Assembly (NCBI GenBank): GCA_036339585.1
Contig: JAYZAS010000002.1
Location: forward strand, 124,001-188,000
Reading direction: 5' to 3'
DNA from: Pseudomonadota bacterium
Lineage (GTDB): Bacteria; Pseudomonadota; Alphaproteobacteria; UBA8366
DNA length: 64,000 nt
Below, in pieces: positions 47,970 to 56,992 of this stretch (positions within the stretch are counted from its first letter, which is position 1; each line of letters opens with the position of its first letter). The position numbers and the translations under genes are program-made. Under the pieces are notes generated by a model, which worked only from the letters and a program-made list of their open reading frames with translations, did no database searches and had not been told where the DNA came from.

Positions 47970-50180
47970 TCAAAGAAAGCTTTGCGGATCAATATCGACG
48001 TAGAGCCGCACCGCATGCGGAATTTTTACCTCAGAAAGCCACGATGACAGCACATTTTGAACATTTATTGACCGAGTAGTTTTAACAAGTAGTCTCCACC
48101 TGTGTTTACCCCTCAGCAAGGCTAGTGGAGCCGGTGCGGGACCTAGAACTCGTATCGCGGTATCATGGGGTGCGGATCGAGCTAGATTAAAGGCCGTAGC
48201 CTTTACTTGGTCGCCTTGATGGCCCGATAAAATCAGGGCCACTAGTTTGCCAAAGGGCGGCCACACACCCTCCTTACGAAGTGCAGTTTCCCCTGCGATG
48301 AAGCTGTCTCTATCTCCGTCAGCAAGGGCACGCATTACGGGATGTTGAGGTTGGTATGTTTGCAACAGCACACGTCCAGCGCACTCGGCCCTACCAGCTC
48401 TTCCCGATACTTGATGAAGCATTTGGTAGGTCCTCTCTGCTGCGCGCAAGTCTCCACCGGTTAATCCAAGGTCTGCATCAACAACACCCACCAGTGTAAG
48501 CATAGGAAAATGGTGCCCTTTTGCAACAAGCTGTGTGCCGATCAATATATCAATTTCACGCCTATGTACTGATTCGACAATTTTTGCTGCCGACCTAGGA
48601 CCGCGGATGGTATCGCTTGTCATTAGTCCTACTCGGGCATCAGGCAGCAGGTTAAGTACTTCTTCAAGCAACCTTTCCACCCCGGGCCCGCAAGCAGCCA
48701 TAACACCTTTAGTTCCGCAATCAGGACAGGAGTCTGGCATTTGCATTTCAAAACCACAGTGGTGGCAGATTAACCGTCGGGCAAATCGATGTTCCACTAG
48801 CCATGCAGTGCAATTTGGGCAGTTGAGACGAAAGCCGCATGCACGGCATATGGTTAGAGGAGCATAGCCTCTTCGATTGAGGAAAAGAAGCGACTGTTCA
48901 TTTGTTTTGAGATTAGCCTTTAATGCGTCTTGAAGCGGAGGCGAGAGCCAACTCTGGCGAGGCAGCGGGCAAAGACGCAAATCTATCATTTGCACTTTAG
49001 GCATGGATGCTCCCGCATGTCGCTCCGGTAGAACAAGATGCCTATACATTCCACGCTTCACATTTATTATGCTCTCCAACGACGGGGTGGCACTTGCCAA
49101 CACGGCCGAACAGCCTTCAATTTTAGCGCGGACGACTGCCATGTCTCGAGCATTATACAGCACTCCGTCAGACTGCTTAAACGACCCATCATGTTCCTCA
49201 TCGACAACAATCATCCCTAACCGGTCAAAAGGCAGAAAGAGCGCTGATCGCGCACCAACGATTACGTCAATACTGCCCTCGGAAACACCACGCCATCTGT
49301 GCCTGCGATCTGCTTGACCTAAATCTGAGTGCCATTCAGCAGGAGCCACGCCAAAACGAGTTTCAAAGCGCGTGAACCACTGAGCGCTGAGCGCAATTTC
49401 AGGAAGTAAAACCAAAACCTGTCGACCATGCCGTAAGGTTTCTGCAACGGCTTCAAAATAAACCTCAGTTTTGCCTGAACCAGTTACCCCGTCCAGAAGT
49501 GTAACAGAAAATTTTTTATCCTGAATGCTTTTGACTAACTTGTCGGCGGCAAATCTTTGTAAATCGGATAATTGCGGGCCGGGACAGTCCGGATCTGGAG
49601 ATGGAAAGTATGCATCTTGCGACAGCGCTACTTTCTCTAAAACGCCCAAGTCGCAAAGACCCCGGATTACTCCGCCGCTCACACCTGCCTCTCGCGCAAG
49701 TTCCCCCCCAGCGCGGGGACACCCAACTTTCATTAAGTCAAGCACCCTTTTTCTAGCAGCTGTGACGAGAAAATTAGTTGGTTCCGCAGAAAGTGAAAAC
49801 CCAACACGTGATTTTGGAGGCTCTAGCGCCTTGGGCACACTCATTACCATACGTAGTACTGCACCAGGAGGACTAAACGTATAATCCGCAACCCAATTCA
49901 CGAATCGCCTGACCGATTCGGGTAATGGTTTAACATCAACAGGGCCCTCAATGAATTTCAAACGCTCGTCATTTACCGTACCATTACTACTAAAGCCCCA
50001 TACCACACCGACAACTATGCGCTTGCCGAGCGGCACGTAAACGAATGTTCCTAAAGGGATTTTTGCGTCACTGAGAACTTTGTAATCGTATACGCCGGCC
50101 AAAGGTAGAGGGATAAGAACCTGTATTCTCTGCATGCCCGTGTTTTTTCCAGCGGTTGATGTAGTATGCGGTTCAGCCAT
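47970..50180 (-). CDS. priA: Primosomal protein N' (replication restart helicase PriA)
   Basis: 736 aa. N-terminal 3'BD (VLIPLPLAGVYDYKVL), Walker A LLDGVTGSGKTEVYFEAV, DEEH box VVDEEHDGSFKQSDG, and an eight-Cys zinc module (CRACGFRLNCPNC, then CHHCGFEMQ and CPDCG). Reloads the replisome at stalled forks. Located upstream of atpH in the same direction with a 119-bp gap, the usual alphaproteobacterial order. Confidence 0.95.
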   Translation of the reverse strand: MAEPHTTSTAGKNTGMQRIQVLIPLPLAGVYDYKVLSDAKIPLGTFVYVPLGKRIVVGVVWGFSSNGTVNDERLKFIEGPVDVKPLPESVRRFVNWVADYTFSPPGAVLRMVMSVPKALEPPKSRVGFSLSAEPTNFLVTAARKRVLDLMKVGCPRAGGELAREAGVSGGVIRGLCDLGVLEKVALSQDAYFPSPDPDCPGPQLSDLQRFAADKLVKSIQDKKFSVTLLDGVTGSGKTEVYFEAVAETLRHGRQVLVLLPEIALSAQWFTRFETRFGVAPAEWHSDLGQADRRHRWRGVSEGSIDVIVGARSALFLPFDRLGMIVVDEEHDGSFKQSDGVLYNARDMAVVRAKIEGCSAVLASATPSLESIINVKRGMYRHLVLPERHAGASMPKVQMIDLRLCPLPRQSWLSPPLQDALKANLKTNEQSLLFLNRRGYAPLTICRACGFRLNCPNCTAWLVEHRFARRLICHHCGFEMQMPDSCPDCGTKGVMAACGPGVERLLEEVLNLLPDARVGLMTSDTIRGPRSAAKIVESVHRREIDILIGTQLVAKGHHFPMLTLVGVVDADLGLTGGDLRAAERTYQMLHQVSGRAGRAECAGRVLLQTYQPQHPVMRALADGDRDSFIAGETALRKEGVWPPFGKLVALILSGHQGDQVKATAFNLARSAPHDTAIRVLGPAPAPLALLRGKHRWRLLVKTTRSINVQNVLSSWLSEVKIPHAVRLYVDIDPQSFL

Positions 50181-50258
50181 TCGATAAAGTACATTAAAGC
50201 CTATAAAGAAAAATTTACTTGATCGCTATAATGATTTTAAAACTGTGAGGACCCAAAA

Positions 50259-50915
50259 ATGAAGTTTTTCGTGGACACTGCTGAAATTGACGAAATTCGC
50301 GAACTAGAAAATACTGGGCTCGTAGATGGCGTCACCACAAACCCATCCTTGATAAACAAATCTGGGCGAAATTTTTTTGAAGTTGTTCGAGAAATTTGTT
50401 CCCTCGTAGATGGCCCCGTCAGCGCAGAAGTCACTTCACCTGATTTTGACACCATGCTCGAAGAGGGTAAGAAATTAGCCGAAATAGCCTCAAATATTGC
50501 AGTTAAGGTACCTCTAACACGAGCAGGTCTGAGGACCTGTAAATCGTTAAGCGACAAAGGAACAATGGTAAATGTGACACTCTGCTTTTCGGCAAATCAG
50601 GCCATACTAGCGGCAAAGGCGGGCGCACGTTTTATTTCTCCCTTCGTCGGTCGGCTGGACGATATTGCTTATGACGGGATGGATTTGATATCGGACATAT
50701 GTGATATCTACGCAAATTATCCTGATTTCTCAACAGAGGTGTTGGTTGCGTCTGTTCGAAGCCCAATGCATGTAGTAGAGGCAGCAAAGATCGGCGCCGA
50801 TGTGGCCACTGTTCCTCCCTCAGTGCTGCACCAAATGTTTTCACATCCGCTTACGGACAAAGGTCTAGCTGATTTCATCTCCGATTGGGAAAAAACCGGC
50901 CAGTCTATTCTTTAG
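50259..50915 (+). CDS. tal: Transaldolase, small (FSA-like) type
   Basis: 218 aa, ATG with GAGGA 7 nt upstream. Start [16 protein letters not shown], catalytic Lys in [12 protein letters not shown], and [33 protein letters not shown]-type barrel strands (split around the active site), with [23 protein letters not shown]. Pentose-phosphate transaldolase of the short TalB3/Fsa group. Divergent from priA. Confidence 0.94.
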   Translation: MKFFVDTAEIDEIRELENTGLVDGVTTNPSLINKSGRNFFEVVREICSLVDGPVSAEVTSPDFDTMLEEGKKLAEIASNIAVKVPLTRAGLRTCKSLSDKGTMVNVTLCFSANQAILAAKAGARFISPFVGRLDDIAYDGMDLISDICDIYANYPDFSTEVLVASVRSPMHVVEAAKIGADVATVPPSVLHQMFSHPLTDKGLADFISDWEKTGQSIL

Positions 50916-50922
50916 GCAAGAA

Positions 50923-51636
50923 ATGGAACAAGATTTATCAAAAACGAAGAACACCCCTAAGATAACCGCGGCCGACGTTGTGGAGTATCTGCGTAATGAA
51001 CCTAATTTTTTTTCACGGCACCCAGAAGCACTGACTGCCATCAGCTCGCCTGATAGTGGCCAGGGTGATGGGGTGATTAATTTTCAAAGTGTCGTAATCA
51101 ACAAATTGCGCGACAGTGCAGAAGAATTCAAACAAGAACGGAAAGACCTTTTACTCACTGCCCGCACCAATCAGCAGAGTTTGTCTCGTATCCATGAATG
51201 TGTATTGGCGGTACTAGCTTCGAAATCTTTCGAACAGGTGATCCACACGGTTACCACGGATTTTGCGGTCATGCTCGATTTAGATATGGTAGTCTTATGC
51301 ATAGAAGCTGATGATGAGAAAATACGCCTACTAGACACGCGAGGTTTAGTGGTTCTTCCGAAAGGAGAGATCGAGCGTTACCTTGGTGCTGAAAAGCTCG
51401 TGCGCTTGCGCGGCGATATTACGGGCGAAAAACAAATTTTTGGTGCCGGAGCATCACTAATTAGGTCTGAGGCTATCGTTCGCCTTAATATATCCTCTGT
51501 CACACCTCCTTCCTTGATAGCTTTTGGTTCACGAGACCCACTTCGTTTTGACTCTGGCCAATCAACTGAACTGGTAGCCTTTCTTGCATGCGTTTTAGAA
51601 CACGTGATAAGCACATGGCTCGATATTCCAAAATAA
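50923..51636 (+). CDS. DUF484 family protein
   Basis: 237 aa. N-terminal helix segment (ITAADVVEYLRNEPNFFSRHPEAL), a short coiled coil and a GAF-like C-terminal domain. The family sits directly upstream of xerC in many proteobacteria; its exact role is not established. Its end overlaps the xerC start by 22 bp, so the two are coupled. Confidence 0.86.
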   Translation: MEQDLSKTKNTPKITAADVVEYLRNEPNFFSRHPEALTAISSPDSGQGDGVINFQSVVINKLRDSAEEFKQERKDLLLTARTNQQSLSRIHECVLAVLASKSFEQVIHTVTTDFAVMLDLDMVVLCIEADDEKIRLLDTRGLVVLPKGEIERYLGAEKLVRLRGDITGEKQIFGAGASLIRSEAIVRLNISSVTPPSLIAFGSRDPLRFDSGQSTELVAFLACVLEHVISTWLDIPK

Positions 51637-52574
51637 TTACCCTCCTTAAGGATCCGATATGTGCCGATCCCGCACTAAGAGACTCACTTTCTGACTGGTC
51701 TGCTTGGCTGGCTAAAGAACGCCGTTTTTCTGACCACACTGTGAATGCATATCTTCGCGATATAAAATATTTCTTATACTTCGTTGCCAATCATATTGGT
51801 GAACCCCCAACGCTTTCCGCTCTTCAAAACCTTCGCACAGTTGATTTCCGGGCATGGCTGGCGAGTCGTGCCAATAACGGCCTCAAAAAAACTACTATCG
51901 CCCGAGCTCTCTCGGTCACTCGAAATTTTTTTTCATGGCTAGAACGGAATAGTTTAGGAGCTAATCCAGCAATTAAAGTTTTGAATGCTCCAAAAATCCC
52001 GCATGGGACACCAAAACCGATAATGGCAAAAAATGCAGTACGTGCTATGAAAACTATCAAAAACGAAGCGGGATATTCTTGGGTGGCCACGCGTGACGCA
52101 GCCGTATTGTTATTACTCTATGGTGCGGGCCTCCGAATCGGCGAGGCATTGGGAATATTGGTAAAAGATGCTCCAATTAGCAACAGTTTAAGAATTTTGG
52201 GAAAAGGGGATAAAGAGCGCACAGTGCCAATACTACCTGTTATCCAGAACGCTGTACGGTCTTATTTGAAAAGCTGCCCGTATAACCTTATGCCAGAAGA
52301 TATACTTTTTCGGGGGGTCAGAGGGGGATCACTGAGTCCCAGAATAATTCAAAAAAGAATGCAGTTACTACGTGAACAACTGGGCTTACCTCCTAGCGCC
52401 ACCCCACATGCACTTCGTCACAGCTTTGCAACCCACTTACTATCTAACGGCGGAGACCTTCGTTCGATACAGAAGATTCTAGGGCATGCTTCATTATCAA
52501 CCACCCAGATATATACTGAAGTTGATGAAGGGCACATTCTTCAACAATATAACGCACACCCACGACGTAAATAA
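51615..52574 (+). CDS. xerC: Tyrosine recombinase XerC
   Basis: 319 aa from ATG 51615, within the end of the DUF484 gene. N-terminal core-binding SAM-like domain, then the catalytic domain: Arg174 in GAGLRIGEALG, Lys in LGKGDKERTVPI, His265 and Arg268 in HALRHSFATHLL, His291 in LGHASLSTTQIY and Tyr300. Resolves chromosome dimers at dif with XerD. Context (DUF484 upstream) marks it as the housekeeping XerC and not a phage integrase. Confidence 0.92.
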   Translation: MARYSKIITLLKDPICADPALRDSLSDWSAWLAKERRFSDHTVNAYLRDIKYFLYFVANHIGEPPTLSALQNLRTVDFRAWLASRANNGLKKTTIARALSVTRNFFSWLERNSLGANPAIKVLNAPKIPHGTPKPIMAKNAVRAMKTIKNEAGYSWVATRDAAVLLLLYGAGLRIGEALGILVKDAPISNSLRILGKGDKERTVPILPVIQNAVRSYLKSCPYNLMPEDILFRGVRGGSLSPRIIQKRMQLLREQLGLPPSATPHALRHSFATHLLSNGGDLRSIQKILGHASLSTTQIYTEVDEGHILQQYNAHPRRK

Positions 52575-52660
52575 ATAGATGCCCTCTATAAAATAGACCT
52601 CATTCTTTTTTACACTTACCACAGCAGCTGAGTTCATAACCCTCTAAACGCAAATAAGGT

Positions 52661-52951
52661 TTAGTTACTGGTTAATATGCGGCTCAAAATCTGCCGCGCT
52701 CTGACACGAGCATTACGATTGATTTTAGCAAATTTTGGATATTTCTGGGCTATCTTATCCAACTTACTTGCAAGCCAGAAAGATTCTAAAGAGAGTACGT
52801 ATGCGCCAATAATTAAAAATATAACCCCCGGCATCACTGGTAATAAAATTCCTATTATACCGAGGAAAATAAAGCCCCAGCCTGCCGCCAATGTTATCAG
52901 ACGTTTCCAGACAGCTTTTAACCTGCGCTGACGCGGAAGATACTTGCCCAT
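52661..52951 (-). CDS. Small inner-membrane protein, DUF454/PGPGW-like
   Basis: 96 aa. Two hydrophobic segments (GWGFIFLGIIGILLPVMPGVIFLIIGAYVLS, here split at the PVMPG turn) flanked by basic residues, like YbaN/DUF454 or PGPGW proteins. No known activity. It starts 39 bp after the lpd stop and shares its direction, so it may be the last gene of the lpd transcript. Which of the two similar families applies is not certain. Confidence 0.7.
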   Translation of the reverse strand: MGKYLPRQRRLKAVWKRLITLAAGWGFIFLGIIGILLPVMPGVIFLIIGAYVLSLESFWLASKLDKIAQKYPKFAKINRNARVRARQILSRILTSN

Positions 52952-52990
52952 TGTCAGGAGGCAAACTCGTAAAACATAATAGTTCGTTCT

Positions 52991-54397
52991 TCATGCATGA
53001 ATTTGTCTGTTAGACACTGCTAACGCTGCCTCCTTAATTGCCTCGTTCAACGTCGGGTGGCCGTGACAGGTTCGGGCCACATCCTCTGCCGCTCCCCCAA
53101 ATTCCATAACAGCCACCAACTCAGCAATCATTGTTCCTGCGTCAGCCCCTATTATATGTGCACCAAGGATGCGATCAGTTTCCGAATCTGCAAGAATTTT
53201 TACAAACCCTTCGGTGGTGTCATTACAACGGGCTCTGCTATTCGCTGTAAATGGAAACTTTCCGGAAGTGAATGAGACCCCCTCTTCCTTTAATTGTTCC
53301 TCAGTTTTCCCCACCGACGCAACTTCTGGCCAAGTGTACACAATCCCCGGAATGGCGTTGTAGTTAATATGACCAGCCTGCCCAGCCAACATCTCGGCGA
53401 AAATTGTACCTTCCTCCTCAGCTTTGTGAGCGAGCATGGCACCTCGAATACAATCGCCTATAGCATAGACGCCCGAAACTGCGGTTTGAAATGAGTCGTC
53501 GACCGCAATTAAACCATTAGCATCCGGTTCAAGGCCAATTGTTTCTAGACCAAGACCTTTCGTATAAGGCCGCCGCCCAACGGAAAGTAATACAGTATCA
53601 CATTTTATTTCGCTTTCCTCATTTTTGCTCACAGACGCCAAACTTAATGCAACTGTCGACTTATTTGTACTTGCACCCAACACTTTGGTGCCCAACAAAA
53701 ATTTAAAGCCCTGCTTCGTTAAAATACGCTGAAAATGTTTTGCCACCTCAGCATCCATGCCGGGTGTAATTCTGTCCAAAAATTCTACAACGGTGACTTC
53801 GGATCCAAGCCGGCGCCAAACTGAACCCATCTCCAAACCTATATAACCAGCACCAATTACCACCAAATGCTTTGGCACCTTAGAGAGTGATAAGGCTCCA
53901 GTCGAACTTACAATACGTTTCTCATCAACTGTCACTCCGGGTAACGTGGTACCCTCCGAGCCTGTAGCAATTAAGATTGCCTCGGCCTCTAATATTTGCT
54001 CTTCGCCCTTATTCAAAGCCACTTCTACTTTTTTTCTGTCGGCAAAAGCACCGTGGCCATTGAAGTAATCAACCTTATTCTTCTTAAAAAGATATTCTAT
54101 ACCTTTGGTGAGGTCGTTAACAATCCGGTCTTTCCGTGCCATCATCTGTTTCAGGTTTAGCGTAGCGCCTTTGATATCAACACCATGATCAGCCAAATGG
54201 CCGCAAGCCTCAGCATATTTTTCTGAGCTTTGAAGAAGCGCTTTGGAAGGAATACATCCTACGTTCAAACAAGTGCCTCCTAAGGTGCCGCGCTTTTCTA
54301 CGCAGGCCGTCTTCATACCGAGCTGGGCTGCTCGTATAGAAGCAACGTATCCGCCAGGACCACCGCCAATGACAACCAAATCGTATTTTTCCGACAT
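52991..54397 (-). CDS. lpdA: Dihydrolipoyl dehydrogenase (E3)
   Basis: 468 aa. FAD-binding VVIGGGPGGYVASIRAAQLG, redox disulfide in LGGTCLNVGCIPSKALL, NAD site VIGAGYIGLEMGSVW, AIGDCIRGAMLAHKAEEEG, and catalytic HGHPTLNEAIKEAAL at the C-terminus. E3 of the 2-oxoglutarate dehydrogenase complex. In related genomes it follows odhB closely; here about 2.6 kb of other genes lies between them. Confidence 0.97.
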   Translation of the reverse strand: MSEKYDLVVIGGGPGGYVASIRAAQLGMKTACVEKRGTLGGTCLNVGCIPSKALLQSSEKYAEACGHLADHGVDIKGATLNLKQMMARKDRIVNDLTKGIEYLFKKNKVDYFNGHGAFADRKKVEVALNKGEEQILEAEAILIATGSEGTTLPGVTVDEKRIVSSTGALSLSKVPKHLVVIGAGYIGLEMGSVWRRLGSEVTVVEFLDRITPGMDAEVAKHFQRILTKQGFKFLLGTKVLGASTNKSTVALSLASVSKNEESEIKCDTVLLSVGRRPYTKGLGLETIGLEPDANGLIAVDDSFQTAVSGVYAIGDCIRGAMLAHKAEEEGTIFAEMLAGQAGHINYNAIPGIVYTWPEVASVGKTEEQLKEEGVSFTSGKFPFTANSRARCNDTTEGFVKILADSETDRILGAHIIGADAGTMIAELVAVMEFGGAAEDVARTCHGHPTLNEAIKEAALAVSNRQIHA

Positions 54398-54577
54398 AGC
54401 AATACTATCTCCTCAAAGAATTAAATTGACCGTCAGATCATTATTTGTCTTTACCCTATCTACGACCATTAGCTGTGTCACCTTCAAAAATATCAACAAC
54501 AGCAAGGCTAGCGGCAAATCGCCGTTCCCATTAGGATAGAATAAGATTTTGGTCCTAAGCAACATAATGGAGAGAGC

Positions 54578-54991
54578 ATGACTGCCATTTTTGATAGTTT
54601 AATGACCGGACTCCCCTTTCTTTTACTTCATTCCAGCGTTACATTTTTAATGTTGGGCGCCGGCCTATTAATTTATGTTCGCATTACACCATTTGACGAA
54701 ATATCGTTGATCAAGAATAAGAATAATGCTGCGGCCATCACCCTGGGTGGAGCTGTAGTTGGATTCGCTATCCCCCTGGCGGCTTCGCTCAAAACGAGCC
54801 TGAACCTGTGGGATATAATAATTTGGGGCTTTGTAACATTAATACTAATGTTGATTTCCTATAGGGTGATTGATTTTCTCGTGAGAGATTTAGCACGACG
54901 AGTAGAGGCCAATGAAATTGGGCCAGCTATCCTTCTTGCAGCCATCAAATTAGCGGTTGGGTTGATTGCAGCAGCCAGCGTTGCCGGCTAA
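54578..54991 (+). CDS. DUF350 family membrane protein
   Basis: 137 aa, ATG with GGAGAG 6 nt upstream. Four membrane segments in two similar halves (LMLGAGLLIYVRITPFDEISLI; AAITLGGAVVGFAIPLAASL; DIIIWGFVTLILMLISYRVIDFLVRD; AIKLAVGLIAAASV); DUF350 proteins (YjfL) have this repeat. Function unknown. Twelve bp upstream of the protease gene, probably one operon. Opposite strand to the flanking TCA-cycle genes. Confidence 0.82.
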   Translation: MTAIFDSLMTGLPFLLLHSSVTFLMLGAGLLIYVRITPFDEISLIKNKNNAAAITLGGAVVGFAIPLAASLKTSLNLWDIIIWGFVTLILMLISYRVIDFLVRDLARRVEANEIGPAILLAAIKLAVGLIAAASVAG

Positions 54992-55003
54992 AGGCTCCAC
55001 ACA

Positions 55004-55912
55004 ATGCGATTACCAACCGGCTTGTCATTTATTTTTGCCGCTCTTGTTTGGACCATCGGCGGATTGTTTATTGAGCGCGAAAATATTCCACGAGACCGAA
55101 GCCCAAGCCCTTTGATGGAAAAACCGCGAAAAGAAGCACCCAGATCTATTGGTTCAATAAAGGAAACACAGCCCGAAAAGATACTACCTGATATTTCCCC
55201 AGGTGATCCCGAAATTTCGGTACAGTGGGGAACTAGCGGTGGAACTTCCACCGGAACAGCCTTTCCGGTAAGTAGTGGGGGATTTTGGTTAACAGCTCGT
55301 CATGTCGTGGATGACTGTACTAGGGTCGGGATATTTTCTGCACAAAACTCGCAGGGGGGATTTTGGGTGCGAAAAGTATATGTTCATCCGAGTGCGGATA
55401 TCGCCGTTTTACAAACTAGTCGTACACCTCCTGCTATTGCGATCCGACCCGCTTCCAAAAAATTAACTGTCGGCCAGACAGGTTATCATTTTGGTTTTCC
55501 ACAAGGCGAGCCCGGCGACTTGCTGTCAGAACTCATCGGACGTCGCAAATTACGTAAAATTGGTAGACATAGCTTTGTCGAACCGGCCATCGCGTGGGCA
55601 GTTAAACTTCAGGCCCCGCGCCTCGGTGCATTTGGTGGTATTAGCGGAGGACCAGTATTGGATCGGAAAGGCCAAGTCGTAGGAGTAACGGTAGCAGGCA
55701 ATATTCGACGCGGTAGGGTTATTGCCAGCCCCCCAAAAACAATTAATGAATTTTTACAATTTATTAGCATTAGGCCAGATGGAACTCCCTCGGCGAATGT
55801 GTCGACAAAGACACTAAATAAGGGTGCTTTTTCGGTTCATGGTGACTATCTCCGAAAGAATTTGTCTGTTGCTAAAGTCCTGTGTTCAAATAAAAAGCCG
55901 AGTAAAAACTAA
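55004..55912 (+). CDS. Membrane-anchored trypsin-like serine protease
   Basis: 302 aa. N-terminal membrane helix (LSFIFAALVWTIGGLF), a Pro/Lys-rich linker, and a chymotrypsin/trypsin-like domain: GTSGGTSTGTAFPVSSGGFWLTARHVVD with His100, Asp132 in SADIAVLQTS and Ser214 in FGGISGGPVLDRKGQVVG. No PDZ domain, so it is not a Deg protease. Periplasmic. The pairing with a DUF350 membrane protein suggests a shared envelope role; the substrate is unknown. Confidence 0.85.
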   Translation: MRLPTGLSFIFAALVWTIGGLFIERENIPRDRSPSPLMEKPRKEAPRSIGSIKETQPEKILPDISPGDPEISVQWGTSGGTSTGTAFPVSSGGFWLTARHVVDDCTRVGIFSAQNSQGGFWVRKVYVHPSADIAVLQTSRTPPAIAIRPASKKLTVGQTGYHFGFPQGEPGDLLSELIGRRKLRKIGRHSFVEPAIAWAVKLQAPRLGAFGGISGGPVLDRKGQVVGVTVAGNIRRGRVIASPPKTINEFLQFISIRPDGTPSANVSTKTLNKGAFSVHGDYLRKNLSVAKVLCSNKKPSKN

Positions 55913-55999
55913 TCAATTAAATTGGCTTAATCGCAAGAACCCAATTGCCCAAAAAACAAAAACCCCAGACACAAAACCAAAAAGTAATATTAGTTTCAT
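55913..55999 (-). CDS. 28-aa membrane peptide coupled to azlD
   Basis: Too short for usual gene calls. Its ATG overlaps the azlD stop (ATGA). The product is one hydrophobic segment (MKLILLFGFVSGVFVFWAIG, then FLRLSQFN). It ends 3' to 3' with the protease gene, without overlap. Whether it is translated is unproven; the coupling and the clean single-helix composition are the support. Confidence 0.4.
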   Translation of the reverse strand: MKLILLFGFVSGVFVFWAIGFLRLSQFN

Positions 56000-56235
56000 A
56001 AGACAAAAATTACGAGAGCTATAATCGCGGCAATGAGCCTATCAAATAAGAGCGTTTCTCCCAAGGCACCAGTAGGATTGAATAACATACGGAACGCAAG
56101 ACCTGACGCCATAGCGTATGCAACGCATGTCATCCATTCAAAAATACGGCCGGCGGGGTCCACGCGGCCTGCTGCAAGGGCTCCTAATGCACGAGGCAAT
56201 AGTGTTGCGACGGCCGCAACTAAAAAAATGTCCAT
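55996..56235 (-). CDS. azlD: AzlD-family branched-chain amino acid exporter subunit
   Basis: 79 aa, shorter than the usual 100 or so. Hydrophobic with the family blocks AAVATLLPRALGALAAGRVDPAGRIFEWMTCVAYAMASGLAFRML (read as two helices around a polar turn) and a final helix. AzlC/AzlD exports branched-chain amino acids or analogues. It starts 9 bp after the end of the frameshifted azlC, so its own function may be lost. Confidence 0.72.
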   Translation of the reverse strand: MDIFLVAAVATLLPRALGALAAGRVDPAGRIFEWMTCVAYAMASGLAFRMLFNPTGALGETLLFDRLIAAIIALVIFVL

Positions 56236-56244
56236 TGCGATAAA

Positions 56245-56967
56245 TCATTCACTACGTCTCTCCGAGCGCAAACCCAGTAAGAATGCAAGTGTACCACCCA
56301 CAAATCCGCCCAATACCAAGCCCCACCCCGCCAAACTCAAATCTATAGCTACTACTGCACCACCGCCAAAAAACACAGCGACAACAGGCAGAAGGGTGCT
56401 TGCGTTAGCCGCCAGCAAAAGAAGGTGGATTGTTGGTATAATTAAAAGTGCTGAGTTGAAGTGATACGGCACCTTGCCCGCAGCTAAATAACCGATGATA
56501 GTTGCGATTACAGCTAATGTAAGCACTGTAATGGCGAAGCTAACGAAATAGACAGGCCGCTTACTTTGCTCAATCTTCGGTGCACACGTTGTCATATAAC
56601 TCCAACTTATAACTGAAAGTAAGTGAGCATATAATAGGTGAAGCGCGCGGAAAGGCTCTGCCCCCCTTGACCAGTGGAAGAGTTGCCAATGCTAAAGGAA
56701 AAAATCTAGCGTTAACAAAGAGAACTGCAAAAAAAGTGCGGCTAAACTATCCGAAGGATACAAGTCGACTAGAACAATCTGTCCGGGCAATGCCCAAACA
56801 CCTAGCGTCACCGAAACGGCAACCAGCAAAGTTTTACCGTTTGACTCAGCAAGCGCTCCGAAATCTAGCGTTGACGAAAAACCAGCAATGCTTGGTACGC
56901 CAAGGGCGTTTCTTACACCATTCCAAATTACCGCAGAGTGACGCCTGGTTTTCGTTGCAACGAGCAC
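56245..56967 (-). pseudogene. azlC: azlC, interrupted by two frameshifts
   Basis: Fragments in three frames read like one AzlC membrane protein: 56692-56967 (WNGVRNALGVPSIAGFSSTLDFGALAES, then GQIVLVDLY), a middle frame (VNARFFPLALATLPLVKGGRAFPRA) and 56245-56595 (RPVYFVSFAITVLTLAVIATIIGYLAAGKVP). Shifts occur near 56712, by T runs, and near 56640, at CGCGCG. The gene would have been the larger subunit of an AzlCD exporter. Two shifts in 700 bp look like decay, though homopolymer errors remain possible. Lies 25 bp after odhB. Confidence 0.75.
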
Positions 56968-56992
56968 TTTTTCGTCAGTCGATTAAAAAGTG

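Noticed and set aside
51615-52574. Possible phage or island integrase
   Set aside because: The tyrosine recombinase is coupled to DUF484 as housekeeping xerC, with no attachment site or mobile cargo nearby.
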